DNA of 64,000 nt, from the NCBI RefSeq assembly GCF_034702125.1, contig NC_085876.1, positions 8,704,364 to 8,768,363 on the forward strand, given 5' to 3'. The notes below the pieces were generated by a model. It made no database searches. It was given only the letters and a program-made list of their open reading frames with translations, and was not told where the DNA came from. Positions within the stretch are counted from its first letter, which is position 1; the number at the start of each line of letters is the position of its first letter. The stretch is from Engraulis encrasicolus (lineage: Eukaryota > Chordata > Actinopteri > Clupeiformes > Engraulidae). A program made the position numbers and the translations under genes. Of the stretch, positions 1 through 12,073 are shown piece after piece.

Positions 1-69
1 CGTGTGTGTATGTGTGTGTGTATGTGTGTGCGCGTGTGTGTGCGTGTGTGTGCGTGCGTGCGTGCGTGT
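1..69. repeat. Imperfect (TG)n/(TGCG)n microsatellite
   Basis: A TG-rich tract with interspersed TGCG and TATG units opens the window and grades into a GA-rich tract to about 110. It probably continues to the left of the window. Non-coding low-complexity DNA. Confidence 0.9.
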
Positions 70-360
70 GAGAAAGAGAGAGACAGAGCGAGACAGAGAG
101 GGAATGGGGGTGATGGGGAGGGGAGGGGGGAGGAGGTTCTTCTCCGTTTTTAAATATAGGCCTACTTAACCTTTGGATGAGTTTTGCCTTGTTCTACTTA
201 ATGCAACACGTGTGCACACGCATGCACACACACACATGCACACGCGCGCACGCGCGCACACACACACACTTTGATACAAACAGTTTAACCAGACTCAAAG
301 GAAGGGACAAGGAGAAGAAGAAAGAAAGAATGCACAAGAGGGAAAGACAGAGCAAAGAAT

Positions 361-688
<328 letters not shown>

Positions 689-689
689 C

Positions 690-3600
690 TAAAACTTGAG
701 TCTTCTCTCCCTGAGTCACTTCACAAGGGGAAGATGTTGCACAGGGAAGCAGTGAGGTTGAAAGACTCGTCTCACACAGTGTTTAAGTCTCAGGAAGAAA
801 ATATTACTTCAGGACACTACAGGATTTGTGAAATTGAAACAATCTGGTTGGTATTTTGGTCTCATTTTATTTATACAAGTTTGATTTAATGCACAGGTAT
901 ACCATCAGACCACTTACTGTATGAATGTGTCAGCTTGTGTAGCCATTTTGGACCATTATTAACAGCTCATCCCAACCCCATGCATGCCGTACCACCAGTG
1001 GCACGATGTAATAGTCATTGAAAAGTTAACTACCATAGTAGGGGCCTACCACACTACTATGACATTACACAGGGCCTTAAGTAATGCACTACGACTTGGT
1101 CATTGCCATTCTGGTAACAACAAATTCATAACACCGTGTTTTAATGGGTTAAGGGAAAACAAATCAAACGCAGCTAAAATGACTGAAGACAGTATCCACA
1201 AGCAAACAATTACTGACACTTTTCAAAGCTTGGTGACACTTAAATCTGGTAGGTATGCGAGACTCTGGCCCAACAAATGTTCAAAATGCTAAAAAAAAAA
1301 TAGCCAGGAGAGACTCAAATCAACCCAATTTGAACTGAATCCCATTGGTTTGTGTGGCTCGCTCATCTGCAGTACTACCCGCCTAAGACGTTTCTTTCCA
1401 CTCTAACAACCCTGCGTCACTGCAAAAGTAGGACATTAGACTAGAGGTGACACTGCACTGGAAAACGACAAGCACAACCTCCATCTTCTGCAGATAGGCC
1501 TGTGCTCTTCAGTCAGTGCAAATCAATGGAGATCACCCCCACCTCTGTCAAAAATATGTATTCATTAATTCATCATCTTAAATTTGGATTAATCATGTAT
1601 GCATACATCTTTGATCTCGCTGAAGACCCGCCTGCTTATGATCATGCGGCTCTCGCAGGAGAGCAGCTGTCCACGTGGTGGACTGATCATCAAAGTGCTT
1701 AATGGGGTCCGCGCGGACAACTGCACTTGAGAAGCTCAGATAGTTGGATTATGCAGTGTATTGGGCAAGATCACTGGCCGTGGTGCTGAAGTACTGCCAC
1801 GGCCGAGAAATGACTATACGGTAGACATTCTCGAGCTCGGGAGTGCGGGGCGCCACTGAGAGCTCGGGCAGTATCTACGCCCACAGATATGTGCAAGGTC
1901 TGAGCGGACAGCCCCGGCCAATGATGGTCAGAGAGCAATGGAGTAAGGTGAACTGGAGAGGAAGCTAGGGCAGGACGCCTGACGAAATGACCGAACAGCA
2001 ACGAAAAGGAGGTGAACGGGGAGGTGGTGGGTGTGAGCGAGAGAGCAAATTTCTGACTGGAGACAGGTGAGCAATAAATGCTGTGTGGTTAATTAAGGGG
2101 TGTACCAAATTTCAGTGCGCTGAAACTACATAGAATGATGGCTGAGCAGAGAATGATATTCAGGTGGTTGAACAGGCATGCCCATCTTTTCGCGTTGAAT
2201 TCCGACGAATGACTGGTAATTAGGGCATGTTACGCTTCTCCCAAACTTTCGTTTTTTAACAAAACGTGAATTTAATCAAGGACCATTTTTGACAGAGGTG
2301 AGCCCCTTCTCCATTTATTTACACTGCTCAGGTCTACCTGCAAATAATGGTTGCCAGGATTGCCGTGAATAAGGGGTTGGTGCCACCTCTGGTCTAATGT
2401 ACTTCTATGGTCACTGCTCAATACTTCAGGCTTATGAGGCTATACTTGTTATGGCTACCATGGCATCTAAGTAATACCTGTACAAGACGTTTTTTTTTTT
2501 ACTTGCAGATTATCACAAAAAACCACCTGATCTGGCAACCCTGCATGTCATGGCTCAGTGCTCATGGGGCTGTAATCCACCCCGTACTCCCCCACATGTA
2601 GGCCCTTGTACAGCTCTATGCATCTCTCATTCACAAATCAATAGTGTAGTCTGCTGTGCTCCACTCAACCATGATGCCCCCACTAAACATCTCTGAACCT
2701 TTACAGCAACCCCTGGTATAATCATCTCTCTTTTGCTGCTCATTCTCCTACGCCCCCACCCCCCCCCCCCCCGCCCCCGCCCCCCAATTGCATTTACTAC
2801 ATTGCCTACACCCCCCCCCCTCTCTCTCTGCTCATCCCAAGCCTTCTTCCTTTGTCTCAAGGCGATTAGTGTGTTGGCTGTCTCTTACTTCCACACGGTC
2901 AGCTGAGGCCTTATTGTCTGCAATGAGTTGGGCTTTGACATGGAGAGACAGTCACGGGTTAAATTTTTATACAGTAAAAACTCCTTACGTTTCCCATTGA
3001 AACTAACTCCCATGACTCATTTTCAGTGATTATTATCTCCAAGTCAATCCAATCTAAAAAGCTAAACCCTACTCTAAACCACAACAAACGCTATTTAAAA
3101 ACCACACCCTATTTTGAAGTTATAACCATGGCAATTTTACCTTCAGATTTGGCACAAAGTCTCCTTTTTACTAAGCACCAGGCGCATAGAAATAGGGGGA
3201 GTCATCAGAGGCCCCAGTGGACAAACTTTTTTTTGACATATTAATACCAAACAAAGGAGGGCCCATTGTAGCTTGGTCCATGGGACCCAGAATGTGGTGC
3301 TACCCCAGCCTGGGAAGTCCCATCCTGCTTTGCACAATCCTTCCAATCTAAAAGACAGCATGGATTCTATCCCTCAGCAAAGGTCAGATCTTGAACCCCA
3401 ATCAGAGAGAAAGGCGATGACTGCAGTTTGTTTGTATAGATACAACTGACACGATTGGCTATGGGCTACATATAGGCCAAATGACACATTCGTGACGCCC
3501 AATAAACACCCATGGGCCATTTTAAACCGCACCTTTCCCACGATAAATTGCATAGGTAGCCTGTAGACTCTCTAACTTGTGAGATCTTCTGGTGTTAACC

Positions 3601-4140
3601 AGGCAAGTGTAAATGCTACTGCTAAGCACTAATTCATGCCCTTACTTCCAGGGGGTTGATCCCATGTGGCCTTAACCTGACTCACTGTATGTATCGCCCT
3701 CATCTTCACGATACCATTTGGGTAACCCCCACAACCAACACATTTTTGAATGAGGCGCCTTCTGACAAAACCCTTGCATGTGATTGGATAAACAATCTGT
3801 CCGTCATCTTTACTGACATGCTGCTTCAGCCACTCACATTAAACTGGACCCATGACGCAGCTGGAGGTTGAAGAAGAGCCATAACGCCGCCCATCTATGG
3901 AAAATCCCACCCGGTCATCCTGATTGGCTCATTTGTTCAAAAATAATTCTGACCTTCACCAGACTTAGATGGAAACCGGGACACCCTTGCGTGGAGTTTG
4001 GCAAAACACAACCAGACAGCAAGAATAATATTGCCTTGTTCCAGTAGAACTGTCTACACTCCAGCAGAATATAATAAAACCCCAATATTTTGGCTTCAGG
4101 GTGAATTGTCCTGACTAAGCATGTCTGTTTCTCCCCCAAA
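690..4140. other. Non-coding interval, no gene seen
   Basis: I see no splice-bounded or conserved coding sequence here. It contains one MITE-like repeat copy (about 984-1,160) and a homopolymeric C-rich stretch at about 2,753-2,822. Short open frames have no recognisable motif and are most likely chance. Confidence 0.6.
984..1160 (+). repeat. Dispersed MITE-like repeat, copy 1
   Basis: This stretch matches the reverse complement of 32,012-32,190 over several blocks, for example the segments around GTTAACTACCATAGTA and GCCATTCTGGTAACA. Two diverged copies in opposite orientation indicate a dispersed non-autonomous element. The family is not identified. Confidence 0.7.
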
Positions 4141-4470
4141 ATGGGTGAGCGGTTAGGCCGTCAGACTTGCATCCCAGAGGTTGCCGGTTCGACTCCCGAC
4201 CCGCCAGGTTGGTGGGGGGAGTAATCGACCAGTGCTCTCCCCCATCCTCCTCCATGACTGAGGTACCCTGAGCATGGTACCGTCCCACCGCACTGCTCCC
4301 CATGGGGCGCCACTGAGGGCTGCCCCCTTGCACGGGTGAGGCATAAATGGAATTTCGTTGTGTGCAGTGTGCAGTGTTCACTTGTGTGCTGTGGAGTGCT
4401 GTGTCACAATGACAATGGGAGTTGGAGTTTCCCAATGGGCTTTCACTTTCACACTTTCACAAAAGACTGC
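4141..4470 (+). mobile_element. tRNA-headed SINE, family A, near full length
   Basis: The 5' part has a tRNA-like head with a B-box-like GGTTCGACTCC near 4,187. It is followed by a body rich in CTCCCCCATCCTCC, ACTGAGGTACCCTGAGCATG and GCACGGGTGAGGCATAAATG, and by a tail ending near GGCTTTCACTTTCACAC. Other copies lie at 6,790-7,205, 15,800-16,045, and on the minus strand in both units of the 18.6-22.0 kb duplication. Spurious open frames on both strands derive from it. Confidence 0.85.
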
Positions 4471-4479
4471 TTTGTCTTA

Positions 4480-5900
4480 CCTCATGTTCTGAATTGCGAC
4501 CATCTCCTGGTTTCATCTTCACCTCTGTGTTTACTAACTCTGTCATTTGACATTAAACCCCCTCTGTCCTTGTTTGCACTTGCACCCTTCCTGTCCCCTA
4601 CTGCTGTCTGTCCCCTTGGAACCACAAATGCATTTACGTCAACTAGATATACAGCATGAGACAAATGCAAAACGGATGTCTGAAGAAAAAAAAACACATT
4701 GTGACAATAACCTTGTGAGGGGGTGAGTGATGGTGACATATTCGCTATCCTTAAATAAATGACAAGTATTTTCAGCTGATGGCCAGGTGCAAACAAAGCA
4801 TCCATCGACTGTGAATGTACGGTAAGCATCTTTTTGGACATCTATTTGCCTCAACGTGTATGCTTCAGACACAACAACAACCAGTCTCACACCAAATGCA
4901 TCAATATATGAAGCCAATTATTACTTAATTTTATTATTACTTACACCTGATTACTATGCCAGTGACCTGGGTTCGATTCTGGAACGATTCTGGGTCAGTC
5001 ACGGGCCCTGGTGCGAGAATTCACCACGGGCCCTCAGAGGTTGAGAGCAATTTTAGGATATTTTAGATCTAATGCATTGACATCAAGGTTGACTTTAACT
5101 GAGGAATTGTAATGCAGTTTTGATCACTTTTTGAGACAGGGCAATTCTTTTCACAACCAAATCAGAATTTCATGAAGTTATCGTTTTGTTTTCGCTTTGG
5201 GGATGGTGATGGTCCCCAGTGCAACAGCACCTGCTGAACCTGCTGTAGTTACGCCCATGATGATGCCATGCAAAGAGGGAACCATTCGCATCATGCTATA
5301 TTGAGGCCTGGTCCAAGTGCACTGTGTAAGCCACAATGATCATTTTCCAGTTGGTAAGTGTCATCCCACGTCTTAATGAGCTATCAGAGCAAACACAGGT
5401 TTGCCATCAGTGGCAAAAATATGCATATGCACAGATAAACGCCAAGTACTAAGTAAACCTCCGTTGAGCAGCATTCAAAGAAAAATCACGAAATGATTTC
5501 CAATTACTTGCTTTGTTAGAGTGGACCATGCCACGTGTCATAGCTTAATGAAATATAGCACAGTAATAATCCGACTGAAGTCATTTCTTTTTTTCTTTCA
5601 CGTGAAACCACAATAAGCATGTGTGAAAGAACAGAGCAAAACAGCAAAAACAGAGTTTTAGCGTTTGCATTTTAGAATCCATACTCGTTCAGTAAGATAC
5701 GATTCAGCAAGCCAGTTGGCCGCACGTGCCTCCATAAAACAATGGACTGTCTGGTCCATAAAAAAGAGAGCTTATTAAATTATTTTAAACAATATTGGAT
5801 GAGCGCATTGGATATCCCTCAGACTAACAGAATAAATGTAAAAATGTGGGAAAAGAAAGCTGAGGGACAAAGCTGTGCCGAGTATGGCAATGAGAGTCTG
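4480..5900. other. Non-coding interval, no gene seen
   Basis: Mostly AT-rich unique sequence. Around 4,955-5,045 there is a short tRNA-SINE-like remnant containing GACCTGGGTTCGATTCTGG. Nothing coding is recognisable. Confidence 0.5.
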
Positions 5901-6024
<124 letters not shown>

Positions 6025-6789
6025 CTTGAGAGAGAGTGTGTTTTCTGTGTCTGTGTGAATGTCTGCATGTGTGCATACGCTTGTCATCAGAGCAGCAGAG
6101 CAGACTTACCACAATGTTTTATTTTGTCTTGCGGCCATTAACGGTCTTCATTGGGAACCGGACTGAACTTGATTTTCAGCCTCACTCTCATGGACACACT
6201 TACTCACTGTCTCTCTATCTACACTCTTGCACAAGGAGCCCTGTGATCTCAATTCTGGAGTGTTAGTCCAGTGCTGGTAGGACCAGCTAGAAGAGTTTTG
6301 ATTTTCTGAAGCGTAATGCAAGTTGATCTGCCTTTTAATCTATGACATACACCCAGTGGCCCACCCATGGACCACTTGAATTCAGAATCCAGTGCCACAC
6401 ATTGCAAATGACATGGTTTTACCTGTCCAAATACCATCATTAGACAGGTACAACCAGCTTCTGAATTCAAGTGCTCCATCACTGGGTGTATCATGGCCTT
6501 CTCAATCCAGGTGGCCCACCACTGCATACACAATTAGCCTGGAAGATCTGACATGACTAGATTGATACATTATCTTGAAAATAAGTTAAATGACATTACA
6601 TAATCCTTAACGCCTTTATCCAAAGCTTGCCATTGTCCAGGTACACAGAGTTCCTGGAGTAGTATGGGGCTATTAGGTGCCTTGTACAAAGGCACTTCAG
6701 CCACGGATGTTGATGTAGTAGCAACACATATTATTCCAGCTGGAGAGGGTTGAATTTGAGCTCTCTGATACAACAACGCTCTGACATAC

Positions 6790-7205
6790 CATAAGTTCAG
6801 TCATGGGTAAACACATAGGGCATCAGACCTGTAGCCCAAAGGTTGCCGGTTTAGCTCCCGACCTGCTAGGTTGATAGACAACTTTAAACATAAACTATAA
6901 CAAACAAACAAATAGTTCAGACGCACTGACAGGCACTCGTCGCCGCAGTGCAGCGCCGGAAGTGAAGAAGCCTAAAGTGCTATAGGTTGGTGGGGGGAAT
7001 AATTAACCAGTGCTCTCCCCATCCTCCTCCATGACTGAGGTACCCTGAGCATGGTATCATCCCACCACACTACTCCCTTGGGGAGTGGTTTCAGGTTGCC
7101 CCCTTGCACGGGTGAGGCATAAATGTAATTTCATTGTGTACAGAGAGTACTGTGTGCTGTGTAGTTCTGTGTCACAGTGACAATGAGAGTTTCCTAGGTG
7201 GGCTT
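6790..7205 (+). mobile_element. tRNA-headed SINE, family A, interrupted
   Basis: The head (GCCCAAAGGTTGCCGG near 6,835, ending AGGTTGATAG) is separated by about 105 bp of unrelated sequence (about 6,880-6,985) from the body, which resumes at AGGTTGGTGGGGGG. The element was therefore interrupted by an insertion whose nature I cannot identify. Body and tail match the copy at 4,141-4,470. Confidence 0.75.
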
Positions 7206-7489
7206 TCTTATGTTCCCAAATTAACTTGAATTCAGTAAAATGTTAATCCTACGTCCAAAATTTAACTTCGTAAATCATACTGTATACATTTTCCTTAAAA
7301 CATGAAAATGGCTCTAACAACACAGTTACTAACAACAATTTACTTCTCCCACTCGCCTTTTTCCTTCTCTTACAGCTAAACATTCTCATCACCTTCCTGT
7401 TCTCTCCTCCTCTCCCCAAGTCCTCTCCTCCCTATACATCCGACATCCCTCCATGGATCCATCCATCCCTCCATCCATCCACCCAGCAG

Positions 7490-7725
7490 TCTTCTGGCAT
7501 GCCGCGTTATGTGGCGGTGAGCGCTTAAGGTGCATTCATGGGGCCCAGGTCAGGGAGAGGACAACACCGCACCGCACCGGCAGCACCGCGCAGGCCGGCT
7601 AATGATGAACTATTTCCATTATACATCATATCTCCATACACGGCCAGCCCAGCGCGGCCTGACAGGTGCGCTGAGAGAGATGGATCTGCTGGCGTCACCG
7701 CGGGCCACATTGATTTCGTGGGCCT
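7490..7725. promoter_or_regulatory. Candidate conserved non-coding island (3' side of evx)
   Basis: A repeat-poor island with mixed GC-rich and TAAT/TGATGA-containing sequence (for example GGCTAATGATGAAC) sits between two low-complexity tracts. It does not resemble the local repeats and has no credible exon. Such islands flanking homeobox genes are often enhancers. Conservation was not tested, so this is inference. Confidence 0.25.
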
Positions 7726-7828
7726 GCACTTTTTTTTTTGTCTGCTGGCTGCTACTAGTCCAAGTCCAGTGCAGTGCGGGTCCGGGGGCTGGTAAAGATA
7801 CTAAGGATACTACACTCACAGACATACA

Positions 7829-8034
<206 letters not shown>

Positions 8035-8035
<1 letters not shown>

Positions 8036-10080
8036 TTGACAGGCATGATGGGTGTCTGCATCATCGTATGCCTACACAGCACCTGCCATTTGGCAACTTA
8101 AGGTGCAGTGTAAGTAAGACCATTTCTGTATCCTTTTTGTTAAATTGAGTACATAGTCACTCTTCATATGCTCACTGCAGGAGCTTCTCATGAATTTACA
8201 AGGTGACAATCCTGAAATGGTCCTTCTATGACATCAGAGATCAGGAACATCAGTTTGGACGGTTTTAGCAGAGAGAGTAGAGAGAGAGGTTCAATTGGCC
8301 CATTGTTTCCGGGTTCTATTATTGCAAGGGGGAGGGGGTGGAAATCCCCCTTTAGGCAGACCTAGGCAGACCTAAGGACTGTTCTATTCAATGCTAGGAG
8401 TATTATGACACGCTCCTTTAGGCAGACCGGAACCTGGTCATGTTAGGTGCCCATAGCAACCTATTACATTGGCATATCTCTATATACTTAAAGAATCTCT
8501 GGTTTTAGGGACCAAACACCTTGCAGGACACTAAAGGCAGTCATTAACGGGTGGTGTGGCCCAAGCCCAACATTTCATATAGGGCCCAACAGTCCTAGCC
8601 CCAACAACCCTGATAGAAGAAACATATAGGCCCTATTGTATTTTAAAACTGCTCTAACAAGAGGAAGAAGATGCACAGAGGTTTTTTTGCATCTTAGGCC
8701 TACATCTACTGACACAGACATGTAGCCTAGGCTACTTTTGAACTGATCCAGTAATTTAGTTTTTGTTTATCTCCGTACCTATACCTGATCAGTCGTCAAG
8801 ATGACATTGTCTCATTAACAACGACTGTTTGCAATTAATTGAACCATGAAATTAATTAAATCTAGGTATCACATCTCAGATGAAAAAGCTGTTGTTAATT
8901 GGCTTCCAATTGTCTGCTTACGCATGAGAACAGTAAGAGGCTCAATAGCCTATGGAGATTGCCACAATCCAATAAGAAAGAATGGGTCATAAACGCCACT
9001 GGCAAATTTTGATATCGTTCGTTTTCGTTTATGCCCGTGTGACAACACCGCCTAAATAACGACACCAGCGGCTTGCATGCACTGTGCACACTCGATTGAT
9101 TTAATGTGGCCTCTGCCTTTTAAATGCGTTCGGAAGGGCGTTTAGGCAGATGAACCCCGCCAACTGTTGGGTGCGCGCGTGCATCAATCTCGCATTCATC
9201 ATCATTAAATCGCGCGCCTCCCGAGCTCTCCAAACACTCCCCTCTGCTGCCACCACCCCTCCCGTGCGCTCGTCTGTAGAACATAAAATACGAGTTCGTG
9301 GTGGAGGGGAGAGGGGGAGGGGAGTGAGGTCCATATTGCCGACACAGCTGAGGTGGTGACCAGGCGCGTGCGTCCTGTCCTGTGCTGTTGGCCATTTCTC
9401 CGCTCTAGTTGGTCATTAGAAAGCAGTTGTAAACCTATTACGCGAACGATATTATTATTGGCTAATTGGTTTCCATTAAAGCGCCGACGTGAATTATTTT
9501 TTATACCCGCACATGTTCCTTGGGTGGATTAGCTCGTTTAACTGTGCTATTAGGGCGAGATAATTCGTCTGAAATCTGACCTCCTTGAGTTTCTCTCTCT
9601 GTCTTCAGGATAATGTTTATTGTTCGCGTAATCTTCAAAGGTCATTTTCACCATGCCCAAATGTAAATTCCCCACTGCTCTCTTGTCAGTGGGTTACGGG
9701 ATATAAGGTCAAGCCCATGCCAAATTCTTATTTATTTCGCCAAGGCCCTATTTTTTTAGGTAACCCAGCACTCGCGTTCCATTGCCACTTTGAAACAAGT
9801 CGAATGCTACTACACTAAATCTGTCACTTCTTTCGGCCTCTGTCCTATTAGCTTTCTCCTGTGAAACAGACTATTATTCAAACCTTATGCATTTCAATCA
9901 ACAAGGACACGCGGACAAGAACATCACTTAATAAGACTATCCATCACGGCAGGTCAGCGCGCGGCACGTTGGGGAAATTGCAGGAGAGATGCTGCGCGTA
10001 ATGGGACCGGCGAATCCGTCCAGCGGGCGGTCATAAAACGGAATAAACGGGGTGACATAGGAGCACGCACAGCCCCGCGC
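8035..10080. other. Non-coding interval 3' of evx
   Basis: No gene seen. The segment about 9,420-9,720 is repeat-poor and rich in TAAT and ATTA cores, and could be regulatory. Apart from that I see only unique AT-rich sequence. Confidence 0.45.
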
Positions 10081-10099
10081 GCGCACACGCACGCACGCG

Positions 10100-10176
<77 letters not shown>

Positions 10177-10190
10177 CGCGCGCGCACTAA
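10080..10190. repeat. (CA)n microsatellite with GC-rich edges
   Basis: A CA tract of about 90 bp is flanked by CGCACG and GCGCGC steps, a potential Z-DNA-forming arrangement. Confidence 0.9.
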
Positions 10191-10424
10191 ATTGGAAAAA
10201 GATCTGTGTCAGATTCTTCACCAGTGAAATGATATCGTCTTCATGAGGATGAGGATGAGGATGAGGAGCAGAAGAGGCGCTCACTGTTAAAATGCCTGTA
10301 CACTTCACCAAATCGTTCGGGTAACCTGCAGCCTTATGGCTACGTGGGAATACACGTCTCCTCCATTGAATGTCATTCGTGATATAGGTGCTCAGTTGTT
10401 GTTTTTTCCAGCATTTACTAAAAA

Positions 10425-10560
10425 CAGCCCTTGATTGATGGCTGACTTATCGATCCCAGCACAACGCTGTAGTCCAGAGCTATTTATGATGATTTATGAA
10501 TGACTTTGCAGAGATTGGGCAACATCAGCTATATAAACGGCTGGTATTTTTTTCTGTCCC
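10425..10560. promoter_or_regulatory. Candidate HOX/PBX/CDX-motif enhancer near evx
   Basis: The segment contains TGATTGATGG (10,432-10,441), a strong PBX-HOX bipartite-type word. About 40 bp further on come two TTTATGA-type posterior HOX/CDX words (10,483-10,500). It lies about 1.6 kb beyond the evx stop codon. The motifs are visible; enhancer activity is inferred. Confidence 0.3.
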
Positions 10561-12070
10561 AAAATAATTCAATAGAAAGCCTAGGTTTGGAGGGTTGTGG
10601 CCACTCTATTAAGACGTCAATGAAGTGAAAATGTGCCAAATGCACCTGCTCCTAATGCAAGGGACAGTGACCCAGGCATATTCATAAGCAATATTTGGGA
10701 AAGCCGTGGTCCAGAAAAATTATCAATACATTCTCATATCAACATGAAATACATCTTGAATAATTTTATCCCAGAAACTCGTTTCATTTTTCCTCAAGCG
10801 AAACATCTCTTACCAGTAAAATGTTCTATTCTGGTAATGTATTAAGCTATGAAACAAAGCCCAAGGTATTTTAATTATATTTTCAAAACGGCGGTGCAGT
10901 TCCAACACTGAAGAAAATCTGACATCGAACTCGAATTGGAAATTGTATCTATTTTGTGTCTGCCTGATGTAATGTAGCCAATTGAGCAGAACAACTGGGT
11001 AATTGGCATTTGGCAATCGGTTTATTATGGGGGTTTAAACATACGTCAACACAAAGTTCATTTTTCACAAGGTTATTTTTTATTTCAGATAAATAATTTG
11101 ATATCCAAATAACAACATTGACTAAATGGGGATGAGAGAAATCTTTCGTATTAAATGCTAGGGCGCTATATCAGCAAGGAGGCTTTAGGCCTATAGGCTA
11201 GACCTACTCCAGAAATTAACTTAAGTGGGTAGCCCTCACAAGGCAACGAGACAAGTGACGCCACATATCCGATCAAACTGCTCCCCATCTCCATGTATCC
11301 GTCTAATTTTCTCCCCATCTCCCCCATTGTTATTCCTCTGTGAAGTGCACGCGGACCCCCTCCACAATCCCTCGACGCCTTGTTACCAGGCTCGCCTACG
11401 AATCTACACGCATATGCCACATTTACATTTATTCAACATTCAGATATTCCACTCTCTCGCATACATCAAGCCCCTAATTTTAGGGGGCTATCGGGCCGTG
11501 TCTAGCGAGGAAGGCCAAGAGAGACCCCTCAGTCAGCCCCATATGAAACAAAAAAATGTATTAATACCCAGAATGCTTTATGGCCTGTAAAGGACAGATC
11601 TGACAGAAGTGCAAAGGTTCACAAACGTCATAGCCAGTTCGTTATCTCTCTGTCTCTGTCCGCAGGTGCAGGCCATACTGGTTCATTAGGCTGTAACTTA
11701 TTTGCATTTGTTCTGAATTAAATACAATGTACATGGACTAGTTGTGTGTGTTTCTACTTCGAGAAAAATGTATATTCTGTTATATTATATACTGAAATGT
11801 AGCCTATTTTGTGTGTGCAGTCAATCTACTATCTAGCCTATGAAACTATATAGATATGTAGCCCTGCAGGCTTATATTTTTTTGATGCAACACACTGTTC
11901 TCTTGCCAGCTGCCCAGCAGTATCCAGCTTCTTCCATGCTTTCAATATGACACCAGCCCATTTCAAATACATAATAAAATGTCCTTGTGCGCAGCGTAGC
12001 CTAATTAATGAGGTCTGCTTTGCAATTGTCCATGTTAAATAATAAAACAAATGACGCCATAAGTCAACTA
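10560..12070. other. Evx 3' flank, non-coding
   Basis: This should hold the evx 3' UTR, which runs towards lower coordinates. On the minus strand an AATAAA-type signal can be read around 11,428, but I cannot tell whether it is used. No other gene seen. Confidence 0.4.
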
Positions 12071-12073
12071 CTT

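Noticed and set aside
4153..4435. Minus-strand frames of 63-106 codons near 4.2-4.4 kb
   Set aside because: Entirely within the tRNA-headed SINE.
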